Of a stretch of DNA of 64,000 bases, positions 44,072 through 55,297 are shown piece by piece. Under the pieces are notes generated by a model. It did no database searches and was not told the DNA's origin. It saw only the letters and a program-made list of their open reading frames with translations. The translations under genes and the position numbers were made by a program. How positions within the stretch are numbered: the stretch's first letter is position 1; every line of letters starts with the position of its first letter. Origin of the DNA: Terriglobales bacterium (GTDB taxonomy: Bacteria > Acidobacteriota > Terriglobia > Terriglobales > Acidobacteriaceae); the NCBI GenBank assembly GCA_025934735.1, contig JAICWP010000001.1:310001-374000 (forward strand). The letters run 5' to 3'.

Positions 44072-44566
44072 GTGATTATCCTCAGGAAAAAATTGGCGGG
44101 CGTGAGCCGGACCGCTCTAGCGCGTTTTCTGGGGCGGGCGCAGCGGGCTGCGGGCTTGCGCGGAGAAGTTAATGTCCTGGTAACCAGCAGCCAGGAAATC
44201 CGCGACCTGAACCGCCGCTATCGCGGCAAAAACCAGGCGACGGATGTCTTATCGTTTCCCACTGATGGCGGGACGGGCAAAGGCTTTGCCGGAGACATTG
44301 CTATTTCCGCCGATGTGGCGGCCCGCGCGGGAAAGCAATTTGGCCATGGTCCGGCGGAAGAAGTGAAAGTATTGCTGTTGCATGGGGTTCTGCACTTGGC
44401 GGGATATGACCACGAGCGCGACAATGGGCGCATGGCGCGAAAGGAAGAACGCCTGCGTGCTCAGTTTCGCCTGCCGCTCTCGCTGACCGAGCGTAACCTC
44501 GATGATGATGCCCGCCCCGAGCAGGTGCGGCGCGGATACGCCCCGCGGCGGAAAGGCCGAAGTTGA
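44072..44566 (+). CDS. ybeY: Endoribonuclease YbeY (16S rRNA maturation)
   Basis: A 164-residue protein with the zinc-binding motif HGVLHLAGYDHE (HxxxHxxxxxH), the substrate-groove stretch LNRRYRGKNQATDVLSFP and FAGDIAIS. YbeY acts in 16S rRNA 3'-end processing and ribosome quality control. The GTG at 44072 with AAGG just upstream is chosen. A TTG at 44054 lies within the T run of the terminator and is rejected. The stop and the corC ATG share a base (TGATG). Confidence 0.93.
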   Translation: MIILRKKLAGVSRTALARFLGRAQRAAGLRGEVNVLVTSSQEIRDLNRRYRGKNQATDVLSFPTDGGTGKGFAGDIAISADVAARAGKQFGHGPAEEVKVLLLHGVLHLAGYDHERDNGRMARKEERLRAQFRLPLSLTERNLDDDARPEQVRRGYAPRRKGRS

Positions 44567-45840
44567 TGAGTGCCATTGCCCTGCCTATCGTATTGATGCT
44601 GGGTGTGCTCACACTGGTCTCTTACGTGGAGCGGCTATACACGGAAATCGGCAAGTTTCTTTCCCGCGAGTTTCAGGACAACATTGACGTTTTCGAGCAA
44701 CGGGTGGAGCCGCGGCTGAAGGTGAGCCGCGCCCGGGCGGCGCTGTCCATGGCGGTGCTCACCCAGTTGAGCATGGCGGCCATCGCTCTGATGGTCGGCT
44801 ACGCCGTTTTTCACGAAAAGGGCTGGAACACGCCGGAGATCATCCAGGCCACCATCAGCCTGGTGCTGATTGTGATTGTCTGCAACCGGCTGCTGCCCTT
44901 CGTGTTCTTCTCCCGCACCCAGGGCACCTGGCTGGTGTCGCTGGTACCGGTGCTGCGCGTGCTCATCTACCTTGTCATGCCGGTCACGCTGGTGATTGGG
45001 TTCTGCCAATCCGTGGCCTCGCTCACTCGCGAGCACGCCGAAGAGCTCCCCGATCATCCTGCCGAGGCGGTAGATGCGTTGATCGAAGCCGGGCAAGAGG
45101 AAGGAATTCTGGAAGAGGCGGACCGGGACCTGATTCAATCGGTGGTGCAGTTCGGGGACAAGACGGCCCGTGAGGCCATGACTCCGCGCCCGCAAATGGT
45201 GGCCGTGCCGGCGGACACCACAGTGGAGAGCTTTCTGGAGATGCTGCGCTCGCAGCGCTTTTCGCGCGTGCCGGTGTACGAAGGTTCCCTGGATGATATT
45301 AAGGGAATTGTTTTCGTTCACGACCTGTTGCAAATAGCCGACACCGAAGCACCCACACGCACCGTGGGCAGCCTGATGCACACCGACGTTTACTTCGTGC
45401 CGGAGAGCAAGCGCACCAGCGAACTGTTGCGCGAGATGCAGAAGAACAACGTCCGCATGGCCATCGTTGTGGACGAGTACGGCGGAGTGGCCGGCTTGGT
45501 GACCATCGAAGACCTGGTGGAAGAAATTGTGGGCGAAATCCGCGATGAGCACGAGAGCAAGGCCGACATTGTCCGCGATGCCGATAATTCCTACATAGTC
45601 CCCGGGAGTATGGACGTGGACCGCCTGGATGGGTTGTTTGGAGTTCGCTTGGACGGGCGTGAAGCGACTACCGTGGCTGGCCTGGTCAGCGAAATTCTTG
45701 GTCACATTCCGCAGAAGGGCGAAGTTGTGGAAGGCGAAGGCCTGCGCTTTGAAATTCTGGAGTCCACCGACCGACGGGTGGAGCGGTTGCGCATCAAAGC
45801 CGTGCAACCCACCGAGCCGCAGCAGATTAAGTTGCTGTAA
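44566..45840 (+). CDS. CNNM/CorC-type transporter-associated protein (hemolysin family)
   Basis: A 424-residue protein: four membrane helices (DUF21/CNNM-like, residues about 1-165), a linker, a CBS pair ([24 protein letters not shown] and [13 protein letters not shown]...[21 protein letters not shown]) and a C-terminal CorC_HlyC domain ([16 protein letters not shown]). CNNM/CorC proteins export or sense Mg2+/Co2+. The ybeY-corC-era order is conserved in many bacteria. The start is the ATG overlapping the ybeY stop. Confidence 0.9.
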   Translation: MSAIALPIVLMLGVLTLVSYVERLYTEIGKFLSREFQDNIDVFEQRVEPRLKVSRARAALSMAVLTQLSMAAIALMVGYAVFHEKGWNTPEIIQATISLVLIVIVCNRLLPFVFFSRTQGTWLVSLVPVLRVLIYLVMPVTLVIGFCQSVASLTREHAEELPDHPAEAVDALIEAGQEEGILEEADRDLIQSVVQFGDKTAREAMTPRPQMVAVPADTTVESFLEMLRSQRFSRVPVYEGSLDDIKGIVFVHDLLQIADTEAPTRTVGSLMHTDVYFVPESKRTSELLREMQKNNVRMAIVVDEYGGVAGLVTIEDLVEEIVGEIRDEHESKADIVRDADNSYIVPGSMDVDRLDGLFGVRLDGREATTVAGLVSEILGHIPQKGEVVEGEGLRFEILESTDRRVERLRIKAVQPTEPQQIKLL

Positions 45841-45889
45841 ACGGGACGGTTGCTCTTACGCATCACCTGCATAGCTGCTAAATTGCCAC

Positions 45890-46873
45890 ATGCCCCTTCA
45901 CTCTGGCTTCGTTACCATCCTGGGCCGGCCGAATGCCGGCAAATCCACCCTGCTCAACGCGTTGGTGGGAGCGAAGCTGGCCATTGTCACGCGCAAGCCG
46001 CAAACCACGCGCAACCGCATCCAGGGCATCCTCAACCTGCCCAAGAAAGGCAGGCGTCCCGCGGCGCAGGTCATTCTGATTGACACGCCCGGCATTCACC
46101 AGCCGGACAGCGCCCTGGGCCGCAAGATGATGGTGGAAGTTCGCGAAGCGTTGGAAGGCTGCCACCTGGTGCTGCTCATTGTGGATGCCAGCAAGCGTGG
46201 GGCTGACAATCGCTCAGGAGATAAGAACCGTGGCGCCGGCCTGGATGAGCACGTTTTGCGCCTGGTAAAACAGGCGGGCACGCCCGTGTTTCTGCTGCTT
46301 AACAAGATAGATCTGGTTCAGAAAGACGAGCTGTTGCCCCTGATCGAGCGCTACAGCAAGCTTTACGATTTTAAAGAGATTATCCCTATTTCGGCGCGGA
46401 AGCGGGATGGTTTGGATGTGCTTCTGGACAAAATTGTCGAGGCACTTCCGGCGGGGCCGCGTTATTTCGCCGAGGACGAGCTCACGGACCAGCCTGCCCG
46501 CTTCATGGCGGCGGAGATCATTCGCGAGCAGGTGCTGCTGGGCACCGGCGAAGAGGTGCCTTACTCGACCACGGTCATCATCGAGCAGTTCGAGGAAAAA
46601 CCCAAGCTGACCCGCATTGCGGCCACCATCTACTGCGAACGGGAGGGGCAAAAAGCCATTTTGATCGGCCGCCAGGGGCAGATGCTGAAGAGGATCGGCA
46701 CCCAGGCTCGGCTGGAGACCGAAGCCATGCTGGGCACGAAGGTATTCCTGGAGCTGTTCGTGAAGGTGCGGGCGGGTTGGCGCAACTCCCGCGAGTTCGT
46801 CGAAGGCCTGGACTGGCGGCGGCAGTTGGAGAAACTTGTGCGGCGGGGCCCGGAGTTCAAGGCGAAGGGCTGA
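45890..46873 (+). CDS. era: GTPase Era
   Basis: A 327-residue protein with GTPase motifs GRPNAGKST (12-20), DTPG and NKID, and a C-terminal KH domain (REGQKAILIGRQGQMLKRIG). Era binds the 16S rRNA 3' end and couples 30S assembly to growth. A short basic insertion (ASKRGADNRSGDKNRGAG) stands between G3 and G4 and is not typical of E. coli Era. It follows corC by 49 bp. Confidence 0.95.
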   Translation: MPLHSGFVTILGRPNAGKSTLLNALVGAKLAIVTRKPQTTRNRIQGILNLPKKGRRPAAQVILIDTPGIHQPDSALGRKMMVEVREALEGCHLVLLIVDASKRGADNRSGDKNRGAGLDEHVLRLVKQAGTPVFLLLNKIDLVQKDELLPLIERYSKLYDFKEIIPISARKRDGLDVLLDKIVEALPAGPRYFAEDELTDQPARFMAAEIIREQVLLGTGEEVPYSTTVIIEQFEEKPKLTRIAATIYCEREGQKAILIGRQGQMLKRIGTQARLETEAMLGTKVFLELFVKVRAGWRNSREFVEGLDWRRQLEKLVRRGPEFKAKG

Positions 46874-46939
46874 GTGCGCATTCTGTCAAGAACTGCCACG
46901 CCGCTGACGGAACTCTAACCATCTGGCCGACGTTCCCGG

Positions 46940-47121
46940 CCCTCTGCGGCTAAAGCCGCCTGAATAGTTGTGGGCTGGCCGCGGCGCGGCTAAAGCCGCG
47001 CCCTTCCGAAATACAATCGGCAAAATCCATTGCTTGAGTCCGGCGCCTAGGCCGGCCCTGCCAGCGCTGATAGCAACTAGCAACGACAGATCACCAACTG
47101 CTAGCTGCCAACTACCACCTA
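46940..47121. repeat. Two GCGGCTAAAGCCGC palindromes and AACTAGC-type repeats
   Basis: GCGGC-TAAA-GCCGC occurs at 46946-46959 and, extended to GCGCGGC-TAAA-GCCGCGC, at 46984-47001. From 47071 to 47121 follow loose copies of TAGCAAC, CCAACTG and CCAACTACC. The convergent gap between era and the DUF2911 gene contains nothing else. Confidence 0.7.
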
Positions 47122-47126
47122 CCTTC

Positions 47127-48185
47127 TCAGTTAATATCCTGCTTCGACTGTAGCCGCTTGACCAGGCTTTCGACATAGCTTTTCTGCCCGTCGGGAGCGG
47201 AGGCCAGCGCCAAATTCATCTCCTTCGCCGCATCGTCAAACTTGCCCTGGCTGGAATAGATTCGCGCCATTCCGCTATGCACAAACCACTCGTCATGATG
47301 TTTCCTCGCGTTCTCGCGGAAGATGGCGAAGGCCTCATCTTGATGCTTTTCGGCCTGTAGGTGGCGAGCGTAAAGGTGCAGTTGCAGCGGATTGGCCATG
47401 GCCAGCGCCTGCTTACGGTTAGCCTCAGCATCATCCTTGCGGCCCAGCGCCTCCAGAATGCTGGCCTTGGTCAGCAGGTTGTCGAAGCGCTTCTCCACCT
47501 CGATGGACTGGTCTTCGTATTTGAGCGCCTCGTCCAGGTCGGTCTTTTGCGCCAGAAGGTAATTGGCGGCGTCGTCCCAGCCTTCCCATGTATATTGGGC
47601 CAGACCGCGCAGCTGCTGGTGCAGGCTGTCTTCCACGATCTTGTTGACATTCACATCCACTTTGAAGGGCACCGCAACTTTCTCCCACTGGAGTTCCACC
47701 ACGGCGGAAGTCGGAGTCAGCTGGTCGAAGTCATAAGTCAGCGCATTGTGCATGTCGGCGGGCTGGGGCTTGACCGTGATCCGCAGGGCGTCCTCCGCCT
47801 GCTTGTAAGTAAAGCTGCCCCAGGAGGTTGCGTTGCGGGAGAAGATGACCGTCCACTCGTTTTCTCCAGGAATCATGTGCAGGCCATAAACTCCCTTGTC
47901 GAGTGGCTGGCCTTCGATGGTGACGGGGTCGCTGAAGGCAATGGTAGTGTTCTCGTTAGCGCCCGCGCGCCACACCTGCCCGTAGGGCACGAGGTCGCCC
48001 CAGATCTTGCGCCCGTTCACCAGCGGACGGTGGTAGTTGATGGTGATGTCGGTAATGCCGATACGCTGGGTGAGCACGGCGTGCTGGCTCGGCCGGGGAA
48101 TATTCAGCACCGCCGACTGCGCCTGGCATAGGCTGGCCAGAAACAACAGGGCCAGAGACGTTGTCGAAACTCGCACTATTTTCAT
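47127..48185 (-). CDS. Exported DUF2911 protein with TPR tail
   Basis: A protein of about 352 residues with a signal peptide (ALLFLASLCQAQ) and the DUF2911 domain: RPSQHAVLTQRIGITDITINYHRP, GRKIWGDLVPYGQVWRAGANENT, LDKGVYGLHMIPGENEWTVIF. The end (about 215-350) is helical with TPR-like repeats. The domain's function is unknown; it is frequent in Acidobacteriota and Bacteroidota. The second of two ATGs (48185), 6 nt after GGAG, is preferred to the first (48188). Confidence 0.85.
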   Translation of the reverse strand: MKIVRVSTTSLALLFLASLCQAQSAVLNIPRPSQHAVLTQRIGITDITINYHRPLVNGRKIWGDLVPYGQVWRAGANENTTIAFSDPVTIEGQPLDKGVYGLHMIPGENEWTVIFSRNATSWGSFTYKQAEDALRITVKPQPADMHNALTYDFDQLTPTSAVVELQWEKVAVPFKVDVNVNKIVEDSLHQQLRGLAQYTWEGWDDAANYLLAQKTDLDEALKYEDQSIEVEKRFDNLLTKASILEALGRKDDAEANRKQALAMANPLQLHLYARHLQAEKHQDEAFAIFRENARKHHDEWFVHSGMARIYSSQGKFDDAAKEMNLALASAPDGQKSYVESLVKRLQSKQDIN

Positions 48186-48408
48186 CATCAGCTCCGTCCA
48201 GACGAATTTTTGAAATGTCCAATCCTGAGGAGATAGTTCGGTGCATCCGCGACTGTCAGGCGGACAGATAGACGAGATCTCCCCGCCCTGGTTAGCACCG
48301 TGGAAAGGAAAAAAGCTCCGGGGGCGAAGCATCACATGTAACGAACGCCGCTGGTCTCATCAGGCACGAGTGCCGACGACCGACCGATTCCCCACTCCCG
48401 GTTTCCAG

Positions 48409-49753
<1,345 letters not shown>

Positions 49754-49761
<8 letters not shown>

Positions 49762-52045
49762 GTTCGACCGCGGTGGAAGCCATGGTTTCGGCCGCCACCG
49801 GCAATTCCAGAATAAAGCGGGCGCCCACCGGTTGGTTTTCCTCCACGCGGATGGAGCCGCGGTGGTCTTCGATGATGCGGCTCACAATGGCGAGTCCCAG
49901 GCCGGTACCGCGCTTTTTCGTCGAGAAATAAGGGAGGAACAGCTTCTCTTTCAATTCCGGAGTGACGCCGGGGCCAGTGTCGGCAATAACGATCTCGACC
50001 GCATCTCGCCCGGGGACCACGGCCGTGGAGATATCAATCTCGCGCATCAGGGACTCCTGGGTGGCCTCCGCGGCATTGTCAATCAGGTTGGCCAAGGCGC
50101 GCTTGATGGCCTCGGGGTCAGCCAGCACGCGCGGCAGGTCGGGCGCCAGAAGCGTGCGCACGTCAATTCCATCCAGCCGACCGTTGAACATTGAGAGCGT
50201 GCTCTCCACGATGGCATTGAGGTTGGCGGGCTGCGGGTTCGCGGCAGGGAAGCGGGCCAGGGCGGAGAATTCGTCCACCAGAGAGCGCACCGTCTCCACC
50301 GCGCCGGCAATCGTTTCGGCGCAGCCATTGATCACCGAAAGCGAAACCGCGTCGGGCGGGCTGCCGCGCTCCAGGTGTCGTCGGATGCGCTCGGCCGATA
50401 AAGCGATGGGGGTAAGCGGATTCTTGATCTCGTGGGCCACGCGCCGCGCCACTTCGCGCCAGGCCGCCTGCTTCTGCGCCTTGAGCAGGTCGGACAAATC
50501 TTCAAAGATGACCACGTAGCCCAGCCGCTGGTGTTCGTGCTGCAGGGCGGCAACGGTAACGGCGACGTTGAGCGTGGCTCCATACCAGCTCAGTTCCATC
50601 TGGCTGGTGGCCACTCCCATGCGGTCAGCACGGCGCAGCAGCGGCTCCAGGTCTTGCACAATTTCGGGCGGAAAGAGATCGGCCAGCGTGGCGCCAGCCA
50701 GAAAATCGAAAGCGCCTGCGGTCTGCGCGCGGGAGCTGAAGATGCGCTGCAAAGCGACGTTGGCATGCGTGACTCGCCTCCCGGCGTCCAGCGAGAGCAC
50801 GCCCGTGGGGATGCTCTCCAGGATGGTTTCCATGTGGCGGCGGCGCTGCTCCAGGGCGGTATTGGCGTCTTCCAGGTCGCGGCTGGAGGCCATAATCTGC
50901 TGGCGGCTGTTCTCCAAGTCTTCCGCCATTCGGTTAAATGAGGCCACCAGTTCGCCCAGTTCGTCGGCGGCCGCTACTTGCACCCGGTAATCGAGGCGGC
51001 CGCGAGAGATCTGCTGGGTTGCTTCCGCCAGGGCCGCCACTGGCCGCGTGACCAGCTTGGAAGTGAACAGCGCCAGCCAGGTAGCCGCGAACAGCGCCAG
51101 CATGGTGAGCAGGGCCAGCAGTTCCATGTAGGTGCGGCGCACCAGCTTGCGTTGCTGGGCAAGTTGGAAATAGCGCTGCTGGCTTTCATCAATCTGGCGA
51201 ACCGTGTCAGAGAAAGCCGGGGGCAGGGGCATAGCTACGAGAATGGCGCCTTGCTGTCCCACGCGCTCGCTCCCCAAAATGTAATCGGTTCCATTCCAGG
51301 AAAAGCGTGCCGGTCGATTGGCGGCAGCCTGCTTCAGGGGCAATTTGGGTGCCAACACCGACCAGGCTTCGGGGGCGCGGAAGCTGGCCTCGGCACGGCC
51401 CTGCCGCAGGGCGATAGCAAAGCCACCCTGCAGCGTGGGCTTATGGCGCTCGAACAGATCGGCGACTCCGGAAAAGTTGCCGCTCAGGAATGCCTGCTGC
51501 GTTTCCGGCGCGCTGGCCAGCAGCACCGCCTCCTGGTGCGCATTCTCTTCGGCGTAGGCAGAGAGCAGGCGGGTCATCGCCTCGGTGTCTTCGCGCACTT
51601 CCTCCACCGGGCGGGAGAACCACTTATCAATGGAGTGGTTCATCAGGCCGTACGCGAACAGAAACAGAAACAGCACCGGGGTGAAAGAGAGCAGCAGCGC
51701 TCCTCCCACCATCTTGGTGCGGAACTTCGACCCCAGCACGCCGACGCGCCGCTCTGCCAGCAGCTTGAGCAAAGTGCGGGCCAGCACGAAGGTCAGGATG
51801 ACGAATAACAGGAATATCAGGGCCGAGAGCGCGGCGAACACAAAGGGCTGCTCAGTGGCATTGGGCTGGAATACGGGCCAGTTGAATGAAGCTTGAGAAA
51901 GCAGGATGGTGAACAGCACAAACGAGCCCGCAGCGAGCAGGATGATGGCCGTCCTGCGGCGCGAGGGCTCGTCGCGTTTGGGCAATCGGGAGGGCACGTG
52001 GCAACCGTTCGGAGACGGCCGGAGCCGCCCCGCCGTGTTCCTCAT
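49754..52045 (-). CDS. ntrY: Sensor histidine kinase, NtrY type
   Basis: A protein of about 763 residues. It has N-terminal membrane helices (AIILLAAGSFVLFTILL, FVFAALSALIFLLFVILTFVLA, GALLLSFTPVLFLFLFAYGLM), a periplasmic sensor part (about 135-270), a further helix, HAMP (about 330-385), PAS (about 415-520), HisKA with phospho-His in VAHEIKNPLTPIALSAERIRR and HATPase with NLIDNAAEA, DTGPGV and GTGLGLAIV. This is the NtrY organisation. The signal is unknown; NtrY/NtrX often reads nitrogen or redox state. The ATG at 52045 is preferred; 52108 or a GTG at 51998 are possible. Confidence 0.9.
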
Positions 52046-52055
52046 TATAGCTGCG

Positions 52056-52913
52056 CTATGTCTCTCTTCCGCCAGTGAAACGAGGCCGGCGGGTGCCCGC
52101 CCGAACACGTTTATGGGGAAACTTTCCCAATGGGCATTGCTCGCACAGCGCCTTGGAAGCCAGGCAGTAGTTTTTGGCGACGCCGACGATCAGGCCATGC
52201 ATTTCATTGAAGACTTGGGCCAGTTCGCTGCGGTGAGCGGTACTCATGCGGGAAGGGGAGTGGCTGGCTCCTTGACCAGCCTGGCGCGAGCCCACGGGCC
52301 GCGGATCACTGGTCACCGACCATTCTTGTGCCCTTAAAGCCTGTTCAAACAAGAGCCGTATCTCCTCATAGGGTGCATCCTGCGGCAGGATGCGATGGCG
52401 CTCCAGCAGGCGGCGAGTATAGGCGTCCACCACGAAGACGGGATGTCCGCCGGCATAAAGCAGGATGGAATCGGCGGTTTCCGGGCCGACTCCATTCAGG
52501 GCCAGCAGTTCCGTCCGCAATTCGGCGGTGGAGCGGGCGAACATGCGGTCGAGCGAGCCGGCGTAGCGCGTGTCCAGAAAGTTGATAAACGTTTTAAGGC
52601 GTGCCGCCTTCTGGCGAAAATAGCCGGCGGGGCGTATCAGTTGTTCAAGTTCCGCCAGGGGCACCCCACGAATGCCGTTTAAATGCAGCAGGCGGGCGCG
52701 GCGCAGGTTGGCCAGAGCGCGCTCCACATTGGTCCAGGCGGTGTTCTGGGTGAGGTAAGCGCCGACAATGACCTCGAAGCGGCTCTGCGCCGGCCACCAA
52801 TGCTGGCGGCCCCATAGGCGGAACAGTTCGCGGTAGAAATCGCGGATTTGGGATTCGCGGGAGGTGCGCAAGTTCACAGCGTAGCGCCCCGGCGGCTCTC
52901 CGGCGGGCTTCAC
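52056..52913 (-). CDS. Endonuclease III-related DNA glycosylase (HhH-GPD, COG2231/MpgII-like)
   Basis: A 285-residue protein: FEVIVGAYLTQNTAWTNVERAL, the helix-hairpin-helix LNGVGPETADSILLYA, catalytic Asp in FVVDAYTRRLLER and Cys residues in NYCLASKALCEQCPL (C-x6-C-x2-C) for an iron-sulphur cluster. The position of the lyase Lys of Nth is Glu (GPETAD), so a monofunctional glycosylase, as in MpgII for alkylated bases, is expected. Some 30 Ser/Arg/Gly-rich residues (about 197-228) are inserted between the helical core and the cluster, in DNA that resembles an intergenic repeat. Confidence 0.82.
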   Translation of the reverse strand: MKPAGEPPGRYAVNLRTSRESQIRDFYRELFRLWGRQHWWPAQSRFEVIVGAYLTQNTAWTNVERALANLRRARLLHLNGIRGVPLAELEQLIRPAGYFRQKAARLKTFINFLDTRYAGSLDRMFARSTAELRTELLALNGVGPETADSILLYAGGHPVFVVDAYTRRLLERHRILPQDAPYEEIRLLFEQALRAQEWSVTSDPRPVGSRQAGQGASHSPSRMSTAHRSELAQVFNEMHGLIVGVAKNYCLASKALCEQCPLGKFPHKRVRAGTRRPRFTGGRET

Positions 52914-52941
52914 GGGCGCAGCTCCGCCTGGTGTTGCACGC

Positions 52942-53814
52942 TCAGTGTTGTTGCGGATTCGTATTGCCTTTGGGTAGTTCGCCTTCCAGCAGCCTGCCCA
53001 GTTGTGCGGCCGGGAAGCGCACGCCTACGTAGAAGTGCCCGAAGAGGGCATACACGGCACTGACCTCGTCGAAGCGCATTTCATAAATCAGCTTCTTGAA
53101 GACCAAGGGATCGTCGGCGAACAGGTCCACACCCCATTCCCAGTCGTCGAAGCCGATGGAACCTGTAATGATCTGCTTTACCTCGCCGGCGTAGCGGCGT
53201 CCCACCATTCCGTGCTCGCGCATCTGCCGTTGCCGTTCCTCGATGGGCAGGGTGTACCAATTCTTGTCCTCACCCCGGCGCCGGTCCATGGGATAAAAGC
53301 AGATGTAGCGGTTGGGCGGCACCTCCGGGTAGAGGCGCGGACGCATGGCGGCCCGCTGCCGCTCCATCTCCTGTTCGACCTCGGCATTCCACTCCGGCGA
53401 ATGCGGCTGCAGTCCGCGCTCGACCAGCTGTTGGTATAACTTCACCGAGGAATCATAAAGCCCCAGCTCAACCACCGATAGGTAGGAGGTAGTAGCTTCC
53501 AGGTAGTCGCTCAGGCCGGTGCGCGCCAGCTGCAATTCCGCCTGTTTGAGGTGATCGAAAGAAGCCCGGAAGTGCACCAGCATCAACTCGCCTTTATGGC
53601 CCAGCAGAGAATAGAGTCCGCTCTGCCGGTTCTCCATTTCCTGAAGCACAGGTTGAGCTTCATTCAGGAGGCGATTGCGCTCGCCGGGGTTGAGCCGCCG
53701 CCATTCCGCCCAGCGGAAGCGCATCATCTGGTGCAGCACGCTGGAGCCTTCCAGGGTTAAGGGGACGGGCGGCATCTCGGCTGTTTGCGGACGGACTTTG
53801 CTTGGGGCAGACAT
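52942..53814 (-). CDS. hemQ: Coproheme decarboxylase HemQ (chlorite-dismutase family)
   Basis: A 290-residue protein of the Cld-like fold. VLHQMMRFRWAEWRRL starts it, ELMLVHFRASFDHLKQAEL follows, and the active-site RYICFYPMDRRRGEDKNWYTLP contains the Tyr of HemQ. REHGMVGRRYAGEVKQIITGSIGFDDWEWGVDL carries the proximal His. HemQ makes heme b from coproheme, the last step of the coproporphyrin-dependent route. The Tyr and the FYPMD motif distinguish it from true chlorite dismutases. Confidence 0.9.
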   Translation of the reverse strand: MSAPSKVRPQTAEMPPVPLTLEGSSVLHQMMRFRWAEWRRLNPGERNRLLNEAQPVLQEMENRQSGLYSLLGHKGELMLVHFRASFDHLKQAELQLARTGLSDYLEATTSYLSVVELGLYDSSVKLYQQLVERGLQPHSPEWNAEVEQEMERQRAAMRPRLYPEVPPNRYICFYPMDRRRGEDKNWYTLPIEERQRQMREHGMVGRRYAGEVKQIITGSIGFDDWEWGVDLFADDPLVFKKLIYEMRFDEVSAVYALFGHFYVGVRFPAAQLGRLLEGELPKGNTNPQQH

Positions 53815-53828
53815 GATTGCCTCTATTG

Positions 53829-53969
53829 TAAGGGTAGTCAGGAGCCAGTGGTCACGTCAGCAACCGCAAAACCCAATGACAACCGCAGAGGACGCCGAGT
53901 ACGCTGAGAAGTCAATCTCGGGTGTTTAGTGAAAAGGAATCACTGATGTTCTTGTCATCCTCCGCGGTT
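53829..53969. repeat. GTCAGGAGCCAG and AACCGCAGAGGACGC elements
   Basis: GTAGTCAGGAGCCAGTGGTC (about 53834-53853) resembles 30896-30926. AACCGCAGAGGA at 53881-53892 and TCCTCCGCGGTT at 53958-53969 are inverse complements with one mismatch, so the pair brackets about 65 bp, like the longer pair at 12998-13156. No gene is seen in this gap. Confidence 0.65.
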
Positions 53970-53999
53970 TTGGTTCCGCTGACCCCAGGGCACTTGTAA

Positions 54000-54893
54000 T
54001 CAGTGCGGATGTTCCCCGGTGTAGGGCGCGCAGCACGGCGTCTCGACCGGCCGAAACTCCATGACTTCTACACGGGTCAGGTCGGGATCGTAGAGGTTCA
54101 GCTGCCACTTGCCGTCGCGCCCCACCTCGGCTTTTTCCGGCATGGGCCAGCCGCGCTGCTGCACCAGCTTCACCGCAGGCTTGATATCGGCGACTCCCAG
54201 GGCCAGGTGGCGCATGACCCCGGCTTCGCGCGGGGAAGGGTTGTGCTCCACGTTCAGCATGTACTCCAGCCAGTCAGTGCCGTTGGGGACCTGCATGTCC
54301 ACCCAGTCGGTCTCGTGATTTTTCATGCCGCCATGCCAGTAAACGTGGAAGCCCAGCAGATGCTGGTAAAAGTGATCTTCAGCGGCACGGTTGCGCACGA
54401 TAAAGCCGGCGTGAATCATGTGCTCGGAGATCGCCTGGTCGGCCGAGGAGCCGTGTTCCGGCGCGACGTACTGCACAAAGCAGATCTGGTGGCCTTCCGG
54501 ATCATGCACATCAAAGCTGCGCGTGCCGTCAGCCGCTACCGTGACTTGCCGCGGCGTTTGAACTCCGTTGGCTGCTAGATAGCGCCGCAGCGCTTCCGCA
54601 TCCGTGGTTTCGAATCCTACCTCGACCAGGCGATCGCTGGGCGCACGGGTGCCGGCTGCAATGAATTCGATGAACTGATGCCGGTTTACGCGGAAGCGCG
54701 CGTGCTGCAAGCTGCCTGAGGGCTCTTCGGCGAGCCCCAGTACCGTACTATAAAACTGCCGCGATTTTGCAAGGTCGGCGGCCCGCAAGGTCACGTGCGA
54801 GAGGCCTACAATCGCGGGCCGGCGTGGTGCTTGCGCCATGGCTGACACCGCCATGCCCAGCATTAGTATGACCGCCATTTTCATCTTGTTCAC
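54000..54893 (-). CDS. Exported two-domain VOC (glyoxalase-fold) protein
   Basis: A 297-residue protein with a signal peptide (MAVILMLGMAVSAMAQ) and two VOC domains. The first reads GLSHVTLRAADLAKSRQFYSTVLGL...DPEGHQICFVQY and the second HMIHAGFIVRNRAAEDHFYQHLLGFHVYW...HLALGVADIK...DPDLTRVEVMEF. The His and Glu positions resemble ring-cleavage dioxygenases and glyoxalases, but a secreted form is unusual and the substrate is unknown. The GTG at 54893 overlaps the DUF3052 stop (GTGA); ATGs at 54884 and 54878 are alternatives. Confidence 0.83.
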   Translation of the reverse strand: MNKMKMAVILMLGMAVSAMAQAPRRPAIVGLSHVTLRAADLAKSRQFYSTVLGLAEEPSGSLQHARFRVNRHQFIEFIAAGTRAPSDRLVEVGFETTDAEALRRYLAANGVQTPRQVTVAADGTRSFDVHDPEGHQICFVQYVAPEHGSSADQAISEHMIHAGFIVRNRAAEDHFYQHLLGFHVYWHGGMKNHETDWVDMQVPNGTDWLEYMLNVEHNPSPREAGVMRHLALGVADIKPAVKLVQQRGWPMPEKAEVGRDGKWQLNLYDPDLTRVEVMEFRPVETPCCAPYTGEHPH

Positions 54894-55297
54894 AACCTAT
54901 CCTTTAACCGATACACGAACTTCAGCCCCGACCAGGTCTCGTCCAGGGCGCAGACTTTCACATCGACCAACCCCAAAGCCAAGCCCATTTCCCGCAGGAT
55001 ATTCTCGTTGAGGTCGGTTGCCACACCGGACGCTTTCTTTGGCCAGGACACCCAGAGCGAGCCATTCACCGCCAGGCACCTTTTTGACTCGGCAAAGCGG
55101 CGCTTCAACTCCGCTTGGCTGGTCACAAACAGCTGGATGAAATCAAGCTTGTCGCTAAGCTGTTCCGCACAGTTCACCTGGTCCGGCAAAGATCCCAATG
55201 TCTTCCGATATTGCGGCGGTCCGCCCAGCAGGGCTATTCGCTGCCCCGGCTTGATGCCGAGCTTTTTCACCAGCGGCGTGCCCGAGTACCCGGCCAT
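54890..55297 (-). CDS. DUF3052 protein
   Basis: A 135-residue protein: MAGYSGTPLVKKLGIKPGQRIALLGGP opens it, the mid-part is DFIQLFVTSQAELKRRFAE, and the end LWVSWPKKASGVATDLNENILREMGLALGLVDVKVCALDETWSGLKFVYR is the DUF3052 signature. Function is unknown; the fold looks like a cofactor-less Rossmann-like domain. It overlaps the VOC gene by 4 bp and diverges from the ThuA-like gene. Confidence 0.88.
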   Translation of the reverse strand: MAGYSGTPLVKKLGIKPGQRIALLGGPPQYRKTLGSLPDQVNCAEQLSDKLDFIQLFVTSQAELKRRFAESKRCLAVNGSLWVSWPKKASGVATDLNENILREMGLALGLVDVKVCALDETWSGLKFVYRLKDRL

